Below are positions 36,761-49,907 of a stretch of DNA of 64,000 bases, piece by piece. The notes under the pieces are model-generated. The model was not told where the DNA came from. It did no database searches and saw only the letters and a list, made by a program, of their open reading frames with translations. This stretch comes from Pardosa pseudoannulata (taxonomy: Eukaryota > Arthropoda > Arachnida > Araneae > Lycosidae). Made by a program: the position numbers and the translations under genes. Every line of letters starts with the position of its first letter. Within the stretch, counting starts at the first letter, position 1. The stretch lies in the NCBI GenBank assembly GCA_032207245.1, contig CM063498.1, forward strand, positions 87,170,461 through 87,234,460, written 5' to 3'.

Positions 36761-36773
36761 CAATTAATAGCAT

Positions 36774-37574
36774 CTGTTTAGTAAACAATATTTCTTTATG
36801 AGTAACTAACATATGAACATAATATTTATTTTTCAAATATAAGTACGCTGAAAATATACATTGTAAATTCTAACACTCGAGACAATAAATTTTAAAAGAA
36901 ACAAACAAAAAATACTTTATTCCTTTAACGAATACTTTTAATTTTATCATCGCCGGCAGAAATGATACATTTTCCCAACAAATTTACGGCGACAAATGTA
37001 TGACAAATGGATTTATTTCTGATCTTTAACACTTCCACAGCTTACTGCTGAAGGAAAAACATATAAAATCTTAAGGAAATGAAAAAAAAAGTTTTCGAGA
37101 AGTAAACAGTTTTAAAAGGACTTAACATTTATTTAATCCTGCTATATTTTTGTTCCTTAAATAAAGTAATAAATTTTGAAGTACAGTTAACAGAAAATAA
37201 AAAGAACACAGGTTTATAGAGATTAAAGGTAGGAAATATTTTATGCTGTTCTACAATCCACTAAAGGTTTTCCCATTTTTTATTTCACTGTAACCGGTCT
37301 CGTAATCCTCTTGCGTGTTATTATTTTGAAGCTGAATATTGAATAAAATATTTATTTTGTTTGTCGGAAGCCAAAGATATAGGAGCAAACTAATAAAGAA
37401 GAGTATATAAAACCTCTAGCATATAATGGATCTGATTTGTTTCTTTTCTTAGCAAGACCAATAGAATGCAGGCTTACATTATTCATGTCTGAATATTCGA
37501 ACTGCAGAAGCTTTATTGAGGTTTCTCTCTGAAAGTGGATTTCCGAGCTCGAATACTCACGAAGGGGAGGCGTA
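36774..37574. other. A+T-rich intergenic sequence
   Basis: No feature recognised. Confidence 0.6.
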
Positions 37575-40500
37575 TAGTTTTTGATAGCATTATGCTTTTC
37601 CGCTTTTTATTTATGAAGATGAAATGCAAATGGTGCTTGCGTGTTTACTTAACATAGAATTATGTATTGTAACAGATATAAATATGTTTTAATAGGGTAT
37701 ATTGATGTAATTAGATAGAATTAATTAGAGAATTCTAATGAATACGAAAATGGTGATTATAGATTTGATAGTGTTATGTTTTTCTGGTTTATTTTTCTGA
37801 AGATGAAATACAGGTATCTGTTGTGTATACACTTACTGTAGCGTTAAATATCGTCAAGAATATAAAATTGTGTTAAAGGAGGAGTTGAGAGAATTAAGGA
37901 AATTCTTCTAACACTTCTTTGCTTCTCCGAAGATAATTCATGTATTATTGATAACATTATGAATTTTATTTACGAAAAAAGAATTAAAGTATTGCTTGCG
38001 AATTTACTTAACTTAGATTAGATAAAGTAAAAAATGTGGCAGATTGTACGGATAATTTTGAAACAATTACATATATTTTTAAGAAATTGCTAATGGGAAC
38101 GAATAGAATTGCTATAGATTTCATAGAGTAGTGTTTTTTGTTTGCTTTATATTAAAAAACGTAAAATACAGGTATCAGTTAACTGTAAAACTAATAGCTG
38201 CATAATTCAGTATTGCATATTGTTACGAATGTAAAAATGTGTTAATGGTGAAGTTTGGAGCATTTTGGGAATTTTTCCAACACTTCATTTTCGAAGAAAA
38301 GTCGTACGGTTTTGATAACTTAATGATTTTTATTTTCGAAAAGGGAATTAAAATATTGCGAATACACTTAACTTAGATTAGATAAAGTAACAAATGCGGA
38401 AGATTATACAGAGAATTTTGAAACAATTAGATATATTTTTTAAGAAGTTGCTAATGAACACGAATAGAACTACTATAGATTTCATAGCATAGTGTTTTTT
38501 GTTTGCTTTATATTAAAAAACGTTAAATACAAGTATCAGTTAACTGTAAGACTAATAGCTGCATAATTCAGCATTGCATATTGTTACGAATGTAAAACTG
38601 TGTTAGTGGAGATGTTTGGAGTATTTGGAGTATTTTTCAAATCTTCCTATTCGAAGAAAAGTCGTGCGGTTTTGATAACATTACGATTTTTTTTCGAAAA
38701 AAGAATTAAAACATTGCTTACGAATTCATTTAACTTAGATTAGATAAAGAAACAAATGCGGAAGACTACACGAAGAATTTTGAAACAATTAGAAAAAGTT
38801 TTGAAGAAATTGCTAATGGGTACGAATAGGATTATTATAGATTTGATAGCATAATGTTTATTGTTTGCTTTATATTAAAAAGCTTAAAATACAGGTATCA
38901 GTTGACTGTAAAAATAATAGCTGCATTACATACTTTTACGCATTTAAAACAATTAAAAGAGGGGTTTGGAGCATTTGGGGAATTTTTCCAACACTTCTTC
39001 TTCGAAGAAATGTCGTACGGTTTTGATAACATTATGATTTTTATTTTTTGAAAAGTTAATTAAAATATTGCTTGTGAATTCATTTAACTCAGATTAGATA
39101 AAGTAACACATGCGGAAGATTATACGGAAAATTTTGAAACAATTAGATATATTTATTTAGAAATTGCTAAACGGTACGAATAGGATTACTATAGATTTGA
39201 TAGCATAGTGATTATTGTTTGCTTTATATTTAAAAAACGTAAAATACAGGTATGAGTTGACTGTAAGACTAATAGCATACTTCAGCATTACATATTGTTA
39301 CAAATGTAAAACTGTGTTAATGGTGAAGTTTGGAGCATTTTGGGAATTTTTCCAACACTTCATTTTCGAAGAAAAGTACGGTTTTGATAACATAATGGTT
39401 TTTATTTTCGAAAAGAGAATTAAAATATTGCGAATACACTTAACTTAGATTAGATAAAGTAACACATGCGGAAGATTATACAGAGAATTTTGAAACAATT
39501 AGATATATTTTTTATGAAATTGCTAATGGGCACGAATAGAACTACTATAGATTTCATAGCAGAGTGTTTTTTGTTTGCTTTATATTAAAAACCGAAAAAT
39601 ACAGGTATCAGTTGACTGTAAGATTAATAGCTGCATAATTCAGCATTACATATTGTTACGAATGTAAAACTGCGTTAATGATAATGTTTGGAGCATTTTA
39701 AGAATTTTTCCGCACTTCATTTTCTAAGAAAAGTCGAACGGTTTTGATAACATTATGATTTTTATTTTCGAAAAGGGAATTAAAATATTGCTTGTGAATT
39801 CCTTTATCTTAGATTAGATAAAGCAAGAAATGCAAAAGATTATACTTAACATTTTGAAACTATTTGATATATTTTTTTGAGAATTATTAATGGATACGAA
39901 TAGGATGACTACACATGATAAATCTTTTTTTGCTTTATATTAAAAAAGGTAAAATGCAGTTATGAGCTGACTGTAAAACTAATAGCTGCATAATTTAGCA
40001 TTACATACTGCTATGCATATAAAACTGTGTTAAAATAGAAATTTTGACCATTTGGGGAATTTTTCCCACACTTCCTATTCGAAGAAAAGTAGTGCGATTT
40101 TGATAACGCTATGATTTTTATTTTCGAAAAGGAAATTAAAATATTTCTTGTGAATTCACTTAACTTAGATTAGATAAAGTAACACTTGCTGAAGATTATA
40201 CGGAAAATTTTGAAACAATTAGATATATTTAATAAGAAATTGCTAATGGGTACGAATAGGATTACTATATTTTTGGTAGCATAGTGTTTTTTGTTTGCTT
40301 TATATTAAAAAGAGTAAAATACAGTTATCAGTTGATCGTAAGATTAATAGCTGCATTATTCAGCATTACATATTGTTACGAATGTAAAACTGTGTTAGTG
40401 GTGAAGTTTGGAGCATTTTGGGAATTTTTCCAAAACTTCATCTTCGAAGAACAGTTCTTCGGTATGATAACATTATGATTTTTATTTTCAAAAAGGAAAT

Positions 40501-42730
40501 TAAAATATTGCTTGCGAATTCACTTAACTTAGATTAGATAAAGTAACAAATGCAATAGATTATAGGAGTATTTTGAAACAATTTGATATATTTTTTGAGA
40601 ATTGGTAATGGCTACGAATAGGAAGACTACAGATGATAGTTTTTTATTTGCTTTATATTAAAAAAGTTAAAATACAGGTATCAGTTGACTGTAAGACTAA
40701 TAGCTGCATAATTCAACATTACATATTGTTACGAATGTAAAATTGTGTTAGTCGAGAAGTTTGGAGCATTTAGAGCATTTTTCCAACACTTCGAAGAAAA
40801 GTCGTGTGGTTTTGAAAACTTTATGATTTTTATTTTCGAAAAAGGGATTAAAATATTGCTTGTGAATTCACTTAACTTAGATTAGATAAAGTAACAAATT
40901 CGGAAAATTATACGGAGAATTTTGAAATAATTGGATATATTTTTTTAGGAAATTGCTAATAGGTACGAATAGAATTACTATAGATTTGATAGCATAGTGT
41001 TTTTCGTTTGCTTTATATTAAAAAGCGTAAAATACAGGTATCAGTTGACTCTAAAACTAATAGTTACATAATTAGCATTACATATTGTTACGAATGTAAA
41101 ACTGTGTTAATGGAGGAGTTTGGAGCATTTGGGCAATTTTTTCAACACTTCTTATTCGAAGAAAAGTCGTATGGTTTTGATAACAGTATGATTTTTATTT
41201 CCGAAAAGGGAATCAAAATATTGCTTGTGAATTCACTTAACTTAGATTAGATAAAGTAACAAATGCGGAAGATTATACGGATAATTTTGAAGCAATTTGA
41301 TATGTTTTTTGAGAATTGGTAATGGATACGAATAGGATGACTAGAGATGATAATTTTTTATTTGCTTTATATTAAAAAAGGTAAAATACAGGTATCAGTT
41401 TACTGTAAAACTAATAGCTGCATAATTTAGTATTATTCAATGCTACAGATATAAAACTGTGTTAAAGGAGAAGTTTGGACCATTTGAGGAATTTTTCCAA
41501 CACTTTATATTCGTAGAAAAGTCGTACGGTTTTGATAAAATTATGATTTTTGTTTACACAAATGAAATAAAATATTGCTTGTCAGTACATTAAATTTACG
41601 TTAGATAACATAACAAATTAGATAGATTAAGTGGATAATTTTGAAAAAGTTGGAGAATGTTTTCGTAAATTGTTAATGGTTACGAATAGGATGACTGTAG
41701 ATTTGATAGCATTTTTTTGCTTAATATTAAAAAAGGTAAAATACAGGTATTATGTTGGTGTAAACCAAAAAGCTGCTAATTTAGCATTACATATTGCTTC
41801 GAATTACATATTGCTACTGTGTTAAAAGAGAATTTTAGAGTATTTGGAGAATTCCTCTAATACTAACTAGATAATTCAAAGAGAACACGTATGGATTTTG
41901 ATAAAGGAAATGTTTATATTGCTTGCTTGTACGCCTCACTTATGTTAGATAGTGTTTCACATACAAATATGTCTTTAAAGCAGAATGTTGAAGCAATTAG
42001 AGAATTGTTATATAATTAGGCTGACAATAGATTTGATAGAATTATGTTTTATGATAAATATTTATGAAGAGAGAATAGAGGTATTAGCGTTGTATATACC
42101 TACATTAGCAATACACTTGTTAGGAATATAACACTGCGTTAAAAGAGAAGTTTGAAGTATTTGGAAATTTTCTGTGATACATTTTGGCCAATTCGAAAAC
42201 AACACGTATAGATTTTGGTAACCGTATTCTAATTATTTACGGAAATGAAATGTAAACATTGCTGCATGCTTTCTTAACATTTGTTAAATAATGTAACAAA
42301 TATATCTTAAAAGTAGAATTTTGAAGCTATCAGAGAATTATTTGAAGATTTTTAATATATACGATTAGGATTATTATAGATTTTCTAATATATATTTAAG
42401 AAGGTGAAATACATGTAATAGTTATATAAACAATTAACATAGCTTGAAAAACTGTTACGAATATAAAACTGTGTTAAAAGAGCAATTTGAGGTTTTGAAG
42501 GATTTCTCTATTACTTATTTTTTAACTCGCATAGACGACGGATATTTTTTATAGCATTATGATTTCCATTTACGGAAATGAAATATAAATATTCTTGTGT
42601 GCTCCCTTAACATACATTAGGTAATATAACAAATGCAAATGTGTCTTTAAAAGAATTTTGAAGCAATTATAAGGGATTAGAAGGATTTTAGGGAATTGAA
42701 TGCAATTAGAGATGTTTTCAGAGATTTATC
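37575..42730. repeat. Tandem array of a ~357-bp satellite (about 14 copies)
   Basis: TTTGCTTTAT-type anchors are at 38,141, 38,502, 38,864, 39,218, 39,574, 39,929, 40,294, 40,647, 41,007, 41,361 and 41,716 (spacing 353-365 bp). Typical unit segments are AAAATACAGGTATCAGTTGA, TTACGAATGTAAAACTGTGT, TTTGGAGCATTT, TTTTTCCAACACTTC, GATAACATTATGATTTTTAT and ACTTAACTTAGATTAGATAA. The outermost units (before 38,100 and after 41,850) are much more diverged. Short plus-strand frames recur in phase with the repeat and are not genes. Confidence 0.93.
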
Positions 42731-43084
42731 AAAAAATACGAATAGAATGATGTCAACATATTAATTTAAAATTCTTATTAAGAAGCATTTATTCCGTTTC
42801 ATAATGTAATGAAAATTTCTGTTTCTTTTAAATTAATGTTTTACAGTATCTATCGAAACGCTATAACTTAAGATTTTCTACTTATTTTTCGTATTTCAAG
42901 TAGCTTTTTTTAATATAAAAGTAATTCCCAACTGAAGAAAAATGGCATTTATTTACCTTCAAGATAATGTTTTAAATATGTACGTTTGAAATTAAATTTT
43001 TATATCAAATTAAAGTTAAATATCTTTTGCATTATGGAAACCTATAGTTTTATAGTTAACTGACACATTTAAAATGCAAGAAAA
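42731..43084. other. A+T-rich spacer between two satellites
   Basis: No feature recognised. Confidence 0.55.
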
Positions 43085-44290
43085 TTAAACTTGATGCCTC
43101 TTTAAGGATCCTTGTATGCATAATTAGATTTACATATTTTAAAATTTAACAATTTCCTACATTACATTGATTTATTATTTTTTAGAAAGAATAAGCTTAT
43201 TTTGTTTATTCAAGAAAAGTTGTTTAGTTACATAAAGAGAAACAAGAGTGAAATTTTAATTATTAATACCACTTTAAGGATCCCTGTATGCATAACTTTA
43301 CTTCTTTTATAATTTAAGAATTTCCTACATTATATTGCTTTATTATTTTCTGAATAATTATGAGTTTCTTTTGTTTATTCAAGGAAAGTTGTTTAATTGT
43401 ATAAAGAAAAACAAGAGTGAAATTTTAATTATTAACGCCACCTCAAGGATTCCTATATGCATAACTTTAATTATTTTAAAATTTAAAAATAGAATATATT
43501 ATACTGCTTTGTTATTTTCTGGATAATTATGAGCTTCTTTTGTTTATTGAAGAAAAGTTGTTTAGTTACATAGTGAAAAATAAGAGTGAAACTTTAACTA
43601 TTAATGCCACTTTAAGGATCCCTGTATGCATAAATTTAATTATTTTAAATTTTAAAAATATCCTACATTATATTGCTTTATTATTTTCTGAATAATTATG
43701 ATCTTCTTTTATTTATTCAAAAAAGTTGTTTAGTTACATAAAGAAAAACAAGAGTGAAATTTTAATTATTAATGAGACTTTAAGGATCCCTGTATGCATA
43801 ACTTTAATTATTTTTAAATTTAAAAATAGCCTGAATTATATTGCTTTATTATTTTCTAGATAATTATGAGCTTCTTTTGTTTATTCAAAAAAAGTTGTTT
43901 AGTTGCATAAAGAAAAACAAGAGTGAAATTTTAATTATTAATGCCACCTTAAGGATCCCTGTATGCATAACTTTAATTATTTTAAAATTTAAAAATAACC
44001 TACATTATATTGCTTTATTATATTCTGAATAATTATGATCTTCTTCTGTTTATTCAAAAAAAGTTGATTAGTTACATTAAGAAAAACAAGAGTGAAATTT
44101 TAATTATTAATGCCACTTTAAGGATACCTGTAAGCATAATTTTAATTATTTTAAAATTTTAAATTAGCCTACGTTATATTGCTTTATTATGTTCTGGATA
44201 GTTATGAGCGTCTTTTTTTTATTCAAGAAAAGTTGTTTAGTTGCATAAAGAAAAACAAGAGTAAAAGTTTAATTATTATAAAAAATTAAG
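43085..44290. repeat. Seven tandem copies of a ~169-bp satellite
   Basis: AACAAGAGTG anchors are at 43,241, 43,410, 43,580 (AATAAGAGTG), 43,748, 43,916, 44,085 and 44,254, i.e. 168-170 bp apart. Unit landmarks: TTAAGGATCCCTGTATGCAT, TATTGCTTTATTATTTTCTG, TTCTTTTGTTTATTCAA, AAGTTGTTTAGTTACATAAA. The 63-residue frames at 43,335 and 43,841 are readings of this repeat. Confidence 0.93.
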
Positions 44291-45971
44291 AATAACATGT
44301 GTTGAAACTATTTTCTATATATTTATATGAATCATTTTAGAGAAAAAAATTAACCCAACTGAAATAATATTTTACAACCTCAGTTACCTGTTTTGCATTC
44401 CATTTAATGATGTAAAAGCAAACCCAGTTACAAAAATCATGAAAATTAGCTTGTTAATTTTTACACTCGGAAACTAACATTTAAAAGATTAAATCATATA
44501 TTTCTTAAAGAATTTTCAGCTGTTTCTTTAATTTTTTTCATTTAAATGAGATTTAAATGTAAGTTTCATTATATAAACGGATTCTAAATTGCAGAAACTC
44601 AATTTAAAGCTTCAAGTAAAACTATTATTCAGTAACGTATTAATTATTTTCACGAATTTGTAGAGAAAAAATTAAAATTAATTTGGCTTTTTGAAAAGGT
44701 TAAAGTCATTTTTATACTTATTGCTAAAAGAATATTCTAGAAATGAATGGTTTTGAGAAAAATGCTTAATTAATTCTTTGGTATTAGCGTCTTGGGTGGA
44801 AAAATCCACTTAGGAGACTGGTTAACAGAGAAAAATGAAGGAGTAAAAAATCGAATAGTCTATTTAAGTAAAAACTAAATTACAAAAAGTTTATGTTTGA
44901 GGAATGTTGACTCAAATAATGTTAGATCAAACATTTCCTTTTTAAGGAACTAATTTTTATTTTTAATGAAAATTTATAAAAAATTAATAATATGAATGAA
45001 AAAATTAGATTTTAAATGATAAAGTATGATCTGGTGTCTACAAAATACGATATTTAACTTTGTGTTACAATAAAATGATCTTCATCATGAAACTTAATTT
45101 GTTCTAAACTTACAGAAATGCGATTAATAGACCTAAAAATTATTATACGTAAAATATTTTTCAGTACTAATGTACCAGCTATGTTGGATTTTTCTACCTT
45201 TATGTTAGCCTGCGAAGTAAACCTTCAACACTTATCTTCCAATTAATGACGGTTATGCACAACCACGTGATGCATGCGTTTTGCTTTTTCCACCTGCTCG
45301 CTTTCCCATACAAAAGTGTCAATGGCAAATCTTTGGTCTAATTTTTTATCTTAATGTTTTACATTGCACATAAATTGAAAGGGTTTCTTCCATTTTTAAT
45401 CAACCTTTACCCACTTATAATTTTTTTTCCGAAAATATTTAAAAGTATATATTGAAAATAAATGACGAAAATGAATCGCATGGAAAATTCACTGCATTAA
45501 AGCAGAGTATACTTGGCTCAGAGTTATTCAAGTCGAATTTTGTGAAAGAGTTTAAGTTTTTACATGTAAACATTCAAATCCTTGTTATTCAAGAAGCTAT
45601 AGGAGCAGAATACAAGAAAATTAACTATAAAGTAACTATTAGTGTTACAAATGTAAACGAAGAAAGTTGCTTGTTATATTTATCTTATAACATATATTTT
45701 ACATACTATAACTTGTGATGCTTTAGTTTAATAATTATGCTTTTATTTGTTCCGATTTTAAATATTAAAAATATTCTTTTTTATCAACCCTTTGACTGTC
45801 CTGTACACTACATATTATAAACACATCTAATGCTTTATACGCTTGCGTATCACAAACGATAAAATATAAACTATATTTTAAACATAAGGTGAAACAAAAT
45901 GCTGAGATAAAAGGTGGCTATATTCAGTAGCAATGAAATTTTTCTTTTCAACTTGGTAGGGCATTACTTAC
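44291..45971. other. A+T-rich intergenic sequence
   Basis: No gene recognised. An 88-residue plus-strand frame at 45,452-45,718 (KINDENESHGKFTALKQSIL at its start) has no recognisable family. If the THAP exon at 45,972 belongs to a live gene, its next exon should lie in this interval on the minus strand, but I could not identify a C-x2-H half. Confidence 0.5.
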
Positions 45972-46079
45972 ATTCAATTCTTTTTAAAGGAAAGCGATGA
46001 AAGATAATATTTTTTTGCTTACATATACCTTTTAAGCTGTTGTTACTACATCCAAAAGCTGCACAAAACCGAGGTATTT
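45972..46079 (-). CDS. Internal exon encoding the N-terminal half of a THAP domain
   Basis: On the minus strand the 108-bp block reads IPRFCAAFGCSNNSLKGICK and QKNIIFHRFPLKRIE. RFCAAFGCSNN with a downstream FHRFP is the start of a THAP zinc finger (C2CH, sequence-specific DNA binding), where the two Cys of CAAFGC are the first zinc ligands. The 5' edge is an acceptor (ATTTTATTTTTTCCAG at 46,080 onward) and the 3' edge a strong donor (GAAT|GTAAGTAA at 45,971). The second half of the domain (W, C-x2-H, AVPTIF-like) must be on another exon, not identified here. Most THAP proteins begin M-P-R-F-C; here the codon is ATA (Ile), so the exon is either joined to an upstream exon or has lost its start. 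THAP domains occur in host transcription factors and in P-element transposases; I cannot separate these. Confidence 0.65.
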
Positions 46080-46469
46080 CTGGAAAAAATAAAATAAAAT
46101 TGAGAGCATATATATGATCAACATTAAGCAATGGTGTAAACAAATATGTAAGGGAATGCATCAAGTGATTTTCTATATTCTCCATACCAAACGGTGAATA
46201 ACCCTCATTGTAAAGGTTCCCCAAATACAAATTTTGGACATGATGATGATAATGTGTTTTATGACACAAGCGTCGTACGTTGAACAATTGCTGAAGATAT
46301 AAACAAAATAAAATTTCATTCCAAATTATCACTTATTCTTTTTTTTCATTAATTGAAAAATATACAAAGTTGATCTTATCCGGTTTTTAGAACTCTTTTC
46401 TACATTAAGATTCTTTGATTTTGCTATATATATCCGTTCGACAGTATTTTACGAAAGACTGAGTTAAAC
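46080..46469. other. Probable intron or intergenic sequence
   Basis: The minus-strand frame continues upstream of the THAP exon through this stretch but with no domain signature. It is more likely intron. Nothing else recognised. Confidence 0.45.
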
Positions 46470-47095
46470 CAGTGGTCGGCAAAGTGTGGCTCCAGAGCCG
46501 TATGTGGCTCTTTAGCTCCTTAAGTGCGGCTCTGGCACAAATATCCACGGAAGGCGCAATAATATTTTCATTTTAAAAAATGTGGTAAGAAAAAATTACA
46601 TTTTATTTTTACAATTTAAAATTCTTTTATAAATCGAGAACATGTATAATTTTAAGTTAAAAGATAGATAGGTAATTAAAATTTTACATTGTTGTAAAAA
46701 TGAGTAATGAACATCGAGTTTATATTTATTAGTTTTCTTAAACGTAAACACAAACCATATACAAGCTAACGGCTGAAATTGTTCGTATATTTTCGGCGTA
46801 CTCCGGTGTGATACAAAGGTACCACAACCACGCTCGCGCATACTTCTTCTAAAGTAGTGGGGGATACAAATTGGCATCACAGACCAGCAGTTGCAGTGCG
46901 AACAGGATTGTCTTATCTACCATTTATAATTATCATTAATAAATATTTATTAAGTATGAAATCTAGTTTTATTTAGTGTACTACTTATTTAGTGTAATAA
47001 AAGTTTACTAAACAAGCAGATTTGGCTCCCAATATTTTTTTTAATGCTGTAATGTTCATATTTGGCTCTTTGGCTAATAAGCTTGCCGACCACTG
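46470..47095. mobile_element. hAT-type non-autonomous element (626 bp)
   Basis: Inverted ends CAGTGGTCGGCAAA (left) and TTGCCGACCACTG (right) with flanking 8-bp duplications AGTTAAAC (46,462-46,469) and AGTTAACC (47,096-47,103), one mismatch. CAGNGGTCGGCAA ends with an 8-bp target duplication are diagnostic of the hAT superfamily. GGCTCT-type motifs recur just inside both ends (TGGCTCCAGAGCCG, TGTGGCTCTTTAG, TTTGGCTCTTTGGCT). A 94-residue minus-strand frame (46,596-46,880) shows no BED finger or hAT dimerisation signature, so the element does not seem to encode a transposase. Confidence 0.88.
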
Positions 47096-47103
47096 AGTTA
47101 ACC

Positions 47104-49400
47104 GAGCAAATTCTTCGATCACTTTGTTTTAATTACAAAAGAGTTAAATCCTATTTATATATTTCTTCATCATATTAAGGACATTTTGTGCTGCTTGTTT
47201 TACAACTAGACGATTGTATATTCGTAAAATTTTATTACGATAAAGAAATAACAACATATATATTTTTTTTAATTGTGGAACTTTCGTTTTCATAAGACAC
47301 ACCTTATAGTCTCTGGAAATAGGACGGATTAAATTTGATTAATGTTAATATAAAACATTCATGCTAATAAAATAATAAAACTGTGTTATAATATATAAGA
47401 ATGTCATTTAATAGCTGAAATTTTAGTTTTTACATAGTTAATAATATAATTTATATAGAAAAAATGTTTCGTTTTCTCTATTGTCAAGAATGTTTCGGTG
47501 CCATTAAAAGTATGAAAAATAATAAAAATGAGGCATAAGAAAACTCTAACTAAATATAAAGAGAAGTATAAAAATGGAAGATCCTTGAAAAGATTGTTTT
47601 ATTTACTCACAAAATCACTGCTTATTTGAGTCCCATAAATTGTAGTGATTTTAGAAAACATATATATTTTAGTAATGTGCCTTTTTCATAATTTAGCTTA
47701 TTTAAAAGTTAATGTTAAGTCTTGAAAATATAAAGAGATAAAGATATTAAATTGGCAACGGTAAAAACATTTTTTATGGCTTCAAGTAAAATAATTATTT
47801 TTTACCTCTAACATCATCCGGTGGTGCATATAAAAAAAAGAAATCCCATTTTTGTGGATGTTATTCCGACTTTGTTTATTATTTCGATGTAAAAAGTAAA
47901 AAAAAATATTTTATAAATAGAAAAACTGAGTGAAGCTAAGATAAATATGCAATTTTAATCTAGATAACGAAATGGTGATGTAAAGTATGGTTACGATAAA
48001 AAAATATTTTTATTTCTGCTTTTATGTCCTTTTAAAATCCTTTTTACGATGGAGAAAAGTTAAAAGAAATATAAAAATACTTTTTAACGTAATTAATATT
48101 TTAATAATAATTTATTATTTCTAGATATTTTTTTTTGGAAATATGTTTATTGAAGCAAAGAATTATTTCTTAAAATAAAATTTGGGAATTAACTTTGTTA
48201 TATTGGACAAAATGAGTGGAACTATAAATGATTATTCTTGCAGTAGTCAACTTTTATTCCTGTAAAGCATGTAGGGAGGACATTTGTCTATTTGACTATC
48301 GTGGTGTAATAGAATATAGTAAACAAGCAGTGGTAAGAAAGATTAAGCAAGATAAAGTAGAGCTCTCTTTGTTTAAGTTGAAGGAAAAAACGGCTACCTA
48401 ATTGAACCTATAAAACTAAAAGGAGAGGCATACCATCAGACTCTGTTAACCCTGTTTTTAAGTTGTTGTTAAGTTAAACGATATTTTAATAATTTAATTG
48501 GTGATAGTCTATTCACATAATTGACTCATTTTAGATCTAATTAATGTATCTTCATTTATAAATTTTCTTTCAAATCAATGGATTATAAATTCAAGTATCA
48601 ATGAAGGAAATGAGATTTAATTTATCTGCATTGTTGGAGCTTTTAAGTACTGATATTTAGCGATTAATAGATGACATTCACTGTGTGAATTTATCACAAG
48701 TTACTAATTTATATACTAATTTATGTAAAGTTACTAATTTTTATTAACTAAAGTTACTAATTTATAATTTATAATATCTTTTAAGCTGTTTATGTCTAAT
48801 GCTTATTTGTCAATGATTATTTGTACTTAATGTCTGTAATGTGTAATCTGTTACAAAATTAGGTGCAATAGTGATTCCAATGGAATAATTTAGGGTAACA
48901 TTCTTTCTAATGGTAGTACATAAAATAAGTTACCACTCTTAGATTAATATTGATTAATGATGGTAGATCTTTAACAAGGGTTTTAAATTTATCAATTTTT
49001 TCGTTACTACTAGTATTAATGTCTAACAAGTCTGTGTTACTGGACTGCTAATAACATAAGCTGTTGCAAATCACAGACAGGGCGCTAATTTTTACATATG
49101 ATCATTTCCGCTCTTGCCTTTGGAACACATACCGTCGATTTAGTGCCGCATGAATTACTATTTACATAAAAAGAAGAGAGGGGTTGCAAATGAAAATAGA
49201 TTACTTCCCCCTCGCTATTCTATGCTATGATTTTATTTAGATAAATGAAAACATCGTTATGTGAATTTTAAGTTAAGCTACTTTTTATTTTCATTACTTC
49301 TACCGGAAATTGTAAAATGTAACTAAGATACACTTGAAAATTTTAGGGGTAATTACTTTTGTTAATTACTTTTATGATTTGTAATACGGGGCCTACAATG
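47104..49400. other. A+T-rich intergenic sequence
   Basis: No gene, RNA or element recognised. Includes a short local repeat of GTTACTAATTT (about 48,701-48,765). Confidence 0.6.
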
Positions 49401-49404
49401 TTAA

Positions 49405-49907
49405 CACATTGTATGCGGGACACGTACTAGTACGTTTTCTGGGGATTGATACTTGGGCACTGGTGACGTACTAGTACGGGTTGACTGTAACAACATAGGT
49501 TGTTCGTGGGTACAAAAATAACGGTATATACAAGAAAACGAAGCCGAATGTTCTTGTTTACTGCATAGATTCTGTAAAAATTTAGACAAATAAAAACTAG
49601 TTTTTACATCCGTCGATGTGAAACCACAGAACGGAAAATAATTAAAACTATGTACTACTAATTCTATTTGATTTTTCATATTTACGATACTATTATAAAT
49701 TTATCCATTAAAAATATATTTTTCGTTTACAAAAATCTATGGTTGTTATTTATATATTTGTTTATATATTTCAATATAAAATACAAAAAGGTGGTTAAAA
49801 AATAAATAATTTTTGATCTATTGTAATTTAAATGAATAGTTAAATTTGCGCTCAAAACGTCCGCTCCCGGTGCAATTCCGCTGCAAAATGTACCCTCACA
49901 CAATGTA
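49405..49907. mobile_element. Probable piggyBac-like MITE (503 bp)
   Basis: TTAA stands at both ends (49,401-49,404 and 49,908-49,911). Reading inward, the ends are CACATTGTATGCGGGACAC and TACATTGTGTGAGGGTACA, an imperfect inverted repeat. A 12-bp palindrome CGTACTAGTACG occurs twice near the left end (49,423-49,434 and 49,467-49,478). A 92-residue minus-strand frame covers the left half but has no transposase motif and includes the terminus itself, so I do not treat it as a gene. Confidence 0.5.

Noticed and set aside
37575..44290. CRISPR-like or regularly spaced array
   Set aside because: Repeats are contiguous satellites without unique spacers, in a eukaryotic context.
45452..45718. 88-residue plus-strand frame as a gene
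   Set aside because: No recognisable domain and no splice or promoter context; length is within chance for open A+T-rich sequence.
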